Source: an uncultured Lachnospiraceae bacterium
GTDB taxonomy: Bacteria > Bacillota > Clostridia > Lachnospirales > Lachnospiraceae
Length of the DNA: 64,000 bases
NCBI GenBank assembly: GCA_910576815.1
Contig: CAJTKA010000003.1
Span: 128,207-192,206, forward strand
Direction of reading: 5' to 3'
In this document: one piece after another, positions 61,604-64,000 of the stretch
How the letters are laid out: each line of letters starts with the position of its first letter
How positions within the stretch are numbered: position 1 is the first letter of the stretch
Translations under genes and position numbers: made by a program
Notes under the pieces: generated by a model
Database searches by the model: none
Told to the model about the DNA's origin: nothing
What the model saw: only the letters and a program-made list of their open reading frames with translations

Positions 61604-63370
61604 ATGATAAAATTATCAGATTACGTATTTCAATTTTTAGAAAGCAAGGGTATTAAGCAGGCGTTTATCCTCCCCGGCGGCGGAGCCATGCATTTGGACG
61701 ATTCCATCGGGAAATCGGGCATCGATTACGTCTGCTGTCTCCATGAACAGGCCGCGGCTATCGCTGCAGAAGCCTATGGTCAGCATACCAATACGCCCGG
61801 GCTTGTATTGGTGACGTCAGGTCCCGGTGCAACCAACGCCATCACCGGGGTGACGGCAGGCTGGATCGATTCCACGCCGATGATCGTTATTTCCGGGCAG
61901 TCGAAGCGGGCAGATCTGGTCGGAGATAAGGGCGTCAGACAAATTGGGTCCCAGGAAGTGCAGATCGTTCCGATGATCACACCAATCACAAAGTACGCCG
62001 TGCAGATTTTGGAACCTACGGAGATCAGATATCATCTGGAAAGAGCGTATTATGAAGCGGTAAGCGGCAGGCCGGGTCCTGTCTGGCTGGATATTCCGCT
62101 GGATGTTCAGGCGGTAATGCTGGACGAAGAAGCGCTGAAAGGATATGTTCCGCAGGCGCAGGAGACTGCGGATGTCACAGACAAGGCAGGACAAGTCTTA
62201 GAACTGCTTAAACAGGCGGAAAAACCTCTGTTTCTTGCCGGTAACGGAATCAAACTGGCAGGGGGAACGGAGACGTTGTACAGACTTCTTGCAATCAGCG
62301 GGCTGCCTGTACAGACGACGTGGAAGACAATCGATATGTTTGGCGAGGACGAGGCGGCTTATGTGGGACATCCGGGTATCATGGGTGATCGGGGTGCCAA
62401 TCTGATTTTACAGGAAGCAGACCTCATCCTTTCGGTGGGATGCCGTCTGGACACCAGTGTCACGGCGTTTAACGACAAAAATTTCGGCAAAAATGCGAAG
62501 AAGGTCATTGTCGATATCGATGAGAACGAGATCAGGCGCATGGAGGTAGAGAAGGAAATCGCCGTTGCCTGCGATGCGAAAGTATTTTTGCAGGAACTGG
62601 TTTCTCAGATAGAGGACGGAAAAAATGCGCTGGATGAGAAAAAGGGTGTCTGGCAGCAGTGGATCAAACACTGTAAGGAAATGAGAGCGAAATACCCGGT
62701 GGTCACCCAAGAGCATGCGGAGGCAAAAGGGCATGTCAGCGCATACTATTTTATAGACAGGTTGTGCGCATTGCTGCGTGAGGATGATGTGGTCGTTCCC
62801 GAAAGTTCGGGCGGCGCAGGGGAGATCACTTATCAGGCATTCCGCCTCAAAAAGGGGCAAAAGATGAAGAACGCGGCGGGTCTTGGTTCTATGGGATTCG
62901 GACTGCCCTATGCGATTGGCTCCTGCATTGCTAATGACAGACGCAGAACGATCCTGATCAATGGGGACGGAGCGTTTCAGTTGAATATTCAGGAACTGGA
63001 AACCCTGCACCGTTTGGGACTTCCGGTGAAGATTTTTGTCTGGAACAATGACGGCTATGCCAGCATTCGTTCCATGCAGCGGAACAACTTTGAAGGGCAC
63101 TATGTGGCGAGCGACCGCGAAAGCGGCCTCACGATGCCAAACCTGTGTAATGTGGCGGAAGCATACGGCTTCAAAACGTATCAGATCTACGATAACGGAG
63201 AATTGGATGCCATGCTGCCGGAGATCATGAAGGACGATGCACCCCTGTTTTGCGAACTTATGGTTTTGCCGGAAGAAACTGTTTCGCCGAGGGTCAAGGC
63301 AATCGTGGGGGAAAACGGAAAGATGATGTCGGGGCCGCTGGAGAAGATGTGGCCGTATTTGGAGGAGTGA
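61604..63370 (+). CDS. Thiamine pyrophosphate enzyme, acetolactate synthase-like
   Basis: A 588-residue protein with the three-domain TPP layout. HEQAAAIAAEAYGQ near residue 49 contains the cofactor-activating glutamate, SGPGATNAITGV follows, and the C-terminal TPP motif runs from GDGAF (454-458) to NNDGYASI. It resembles acetolactate synthase large subunits, but there is no small subunit or valine pathway nearby. Related enzymes in sugar loci (YerE-type) transfer a two-carbon acetyl unit from pyruvate to a keto sugar to make branched sugars; decarboxylation is the alternative. Its position after the HAD-SIS gene suggests a role in an unusual sugar. Confidence 0.85.
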   Translation: MIKLSDYVFQFLESKGIKQAFILPGGGAMHLDDSIGKSGIDYVCCLHEQAAAIAAEAYGQHTNTPGLVLVTSGPGATNAITGVTAGWIDSTPMIVISGQSKRADLVGDKGVRQIGSQEVQIVPMITPITKYAVQILEPTEIRYHLERAYYEAVSGRPGPVWLDIPLDVQAVMLDEEALKGYVPQAQETADVTDKAGQVLELLKQAEKPLFLAGNGIKLAGGTETLYRLLAISGLPVQTTWKTIDMFGEDEAAYVGHPGIMGDRGANLILQEADLILSVGCRLDTSVTAFNDKNFGKNAKKVIVDIDENEIRRMEVEKEIAVACDAKVFLQELVSQIEDGKNALDEKKGVWQQWIKHCKEMRAKYPVVTQEHAEAKGHVSAYYFIDRLCALLREDDVVVPESSGGAGEITYQAFRLKKGQKMKNAAGLGSMGFGLPYAIGSCIANDRRRTILINGDGAFQLNIQELETLHRLGLPVKIFVWNNDGYASIRSMQRNNFEGHYVASDRESGLTMPNLCNVAEAYGFKTYQIYDNGELDAMLPEIMKDDAPLFCELMVLPEETVSPRVKAIVGENGKMMSGPLEKMWPYLEE

Positions 63371-63405
63371 ACCTGATTTAGGCTGAATCGGGATTTGGGG
63401 GATTT

Positions 63406-64000
63406 ATGGCGAGAACCGTAGGGATCGGGATCCAGGATTTTAGCAGGATCATTGAAAATAATTATTTTTACGTGGATAAGACCCACTTTATAAAAGAGTG
63501 GTGGGAAGGCGGTGACAGTGTTACCCTGATCACCAGACCACGCCGCTTTGGGAAGACTCTGGCCATGAGCATGACGGAGCAATTCTTCTCGGTCAAATAT
63601 GCAGGTCGGGGTGATTTGTTTGAAGGGCTGTCCATCTGGCAGGAAGAAAAGTATCACACCCTACAGGGTATCTATCCGGTGATCAGCCTTTCGTTTGCCA
63701 ATATCAAAGAGGCAAATTATCAAAATACCCGCAAGAAGATATGCCAGATGCTTGCGGAGCTCTATACGGACTATGAGTTTCTGCTGGAAGAGAACACGAT
63801 GGCGGAAGGGGATCGAGCCTTTTTTAGAAGCGTATCGGCTGACATGGATGATGTAGTGGCAACCATGGCGATTCACTACCTTTCTAAATATTTAAGCGCT
63901 TATTACGGCAAGAAAGTGATCATCCTGCTGGACGAATATGACACCCCCATGCAGGAAGCCTATGTACACGGCTATTGGGAAGAACTTGTTGCGTTTACCA
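63406..64000 (+). CDS. AAA-ATPase-like protein (partial, runs off window)
   Basis: The first 198 residues are visible. GIQDFSRIIENNYFYVDKTHFIKEW is the N-terminal signature of the AAA-ATPase-like/DUF1703 proteins, RPRRFGKTLAM a Walker A-like loop and VIILLDEYDTPM a Walker B. These proteins are often multicopy in Clostridia and Bacteroidetes genomes and usually end in a PD-(D/E)XK nuclease-like domain, which would lie outside the window. Their role is unclear. GGGGG precedes ATG 63406. It probably marks the end of the glycan cluster. Confidence 0.85.
   Translation, partial: MARTVGIGIQDFSRIIENNYFYVDKTHFIKEWWEGGDSVTLITRPRRFGKTLAMSMTEQFFSVKYAGRGDLFEGLSIWQEEKYHTLQGIYPVISLSFANIKEANYQNTRKKICQMLAELYTDYEFLLEENTMAEGDRAFFRSVSADMDDVVATMAIHYLSKYLSAYYGKKVIILLDEYDTPMQEAYVHGYWEELVAFT

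Noticed and set aside
61604..63370. Acetolactate synthase for valine/isoleucine synthesis
   Set aside because: No small subunit or branched-chain amino acid genes nearby; the setting is a sugar pathway.

Overview
The window is a 64-kb, entirely plus-strand surface-glycan biosynthesis supercluster from a low-to-mid GC Gram-positive anaerobe, most likely a Clostridia/Lachnospiraceae-type bacterium. This rests on the strong AGGAGG-type ribosome sites, Firmicutes-style sugar transferase, DUF2304, DUF5672 and PglK-like ABC proteins, and the absence of lipid A or outer-membrane export genes. I cannot name the species. I see no rRNA, tRNA, CRISPR, transposase or integrase, and no gene on the minus strand. 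No gene-free stretch reaches 300 bases; the gaps of 120-150 bases are described as separate features.

Layout. (1) 0.1-9.8 kb: glycosyltransferases (GT2, two GT11 fucosyltransferase-like, DUF5672, GT17), a PglK-like ABC flippase, a polytopic DUF6056-like protein and a Wzy-like polymerase. (2) 9.8-23.4 kb: two promoter-like sites and tandem hairpins, then the initiating polyprenyl-phosphate sugar transferase, GT4/GT2/GT11 enzymes, a polysaccharide pyruvyl transferase-like protein, a Wzx flippase, a second Wzy-like polymerase, a GT26-GT4 fusion and another GT4. This looks like a complete Wzx/Wzy unit. (3) 23.4-37.2 kb: a promoter with a structured leader, a radical SAM/SPASM protein, GT4, GT-D (DUF1792), a serine-acetyltransferase-like enzyme, a second ABC flippase, an acyltransferase, DUF2304, more GTs, a GT-C-like protein, a DPM1-like GT2 and an LpxD-like acyltransferase. 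(4) 37.2-43.8 kb: after a hairpin-rich repeat, sugar-nucleotide genes resembling the diacetamido-uronic acid pathway (2-epimerase, WlbA-like dehydrogenase, DegT aminotransferase) and an asparagine-synthase-like enzyme that could amidate a uronate. (5) 43.8-50.2 kb: after a second copy of the repeat, a CMP-sugar synthetase-like gene, an aldolase fused to a putative DUF115/GT42-like domain and a KdsC-like phosphatase, then three glycosyltransferases. (6) 50.3-58.5 kb: a more AT-rich block with an acyltransferase, a third ABC flippase, GT2, a frameshifted methyltransferase and two GT-C-like proteins. (7) 58.6-63.4 kb: a NeuB-like synthase lacking the SAF domain, an AT-rich acyltransferase, a HAD-SIS fusion and a TPP-dependent acetolactate-synthase-like enzyme. 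The window ends inside an AAA-ATPase-like gene that probably lies outside the cluster.

How it may work: an undecaprenyl-linked sugar is made by the 9958 product and extended by many GTs. It is flipped by the Wzx protein or by one of three ABC flippases, and polymerised by one of two Wzy-like proteins. Decorations (acetyl, pyruvyl, amide, CMP-activated acidic sugars) come from regions 3-7. The number of flippases and polymerases suggests more than one glycan.

The two least conventional parts are the repeated intergenic RNA-like element at 37156-37301 and 43775-43921, whose third hairpin shows compensatory base changes and whose 3' end can fold over the ribosome binding site, and the CMP-sugar/aldolase/phosphatase module that follows its second copy. 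All functional calls come from reading motifs by eye; no database search was run.
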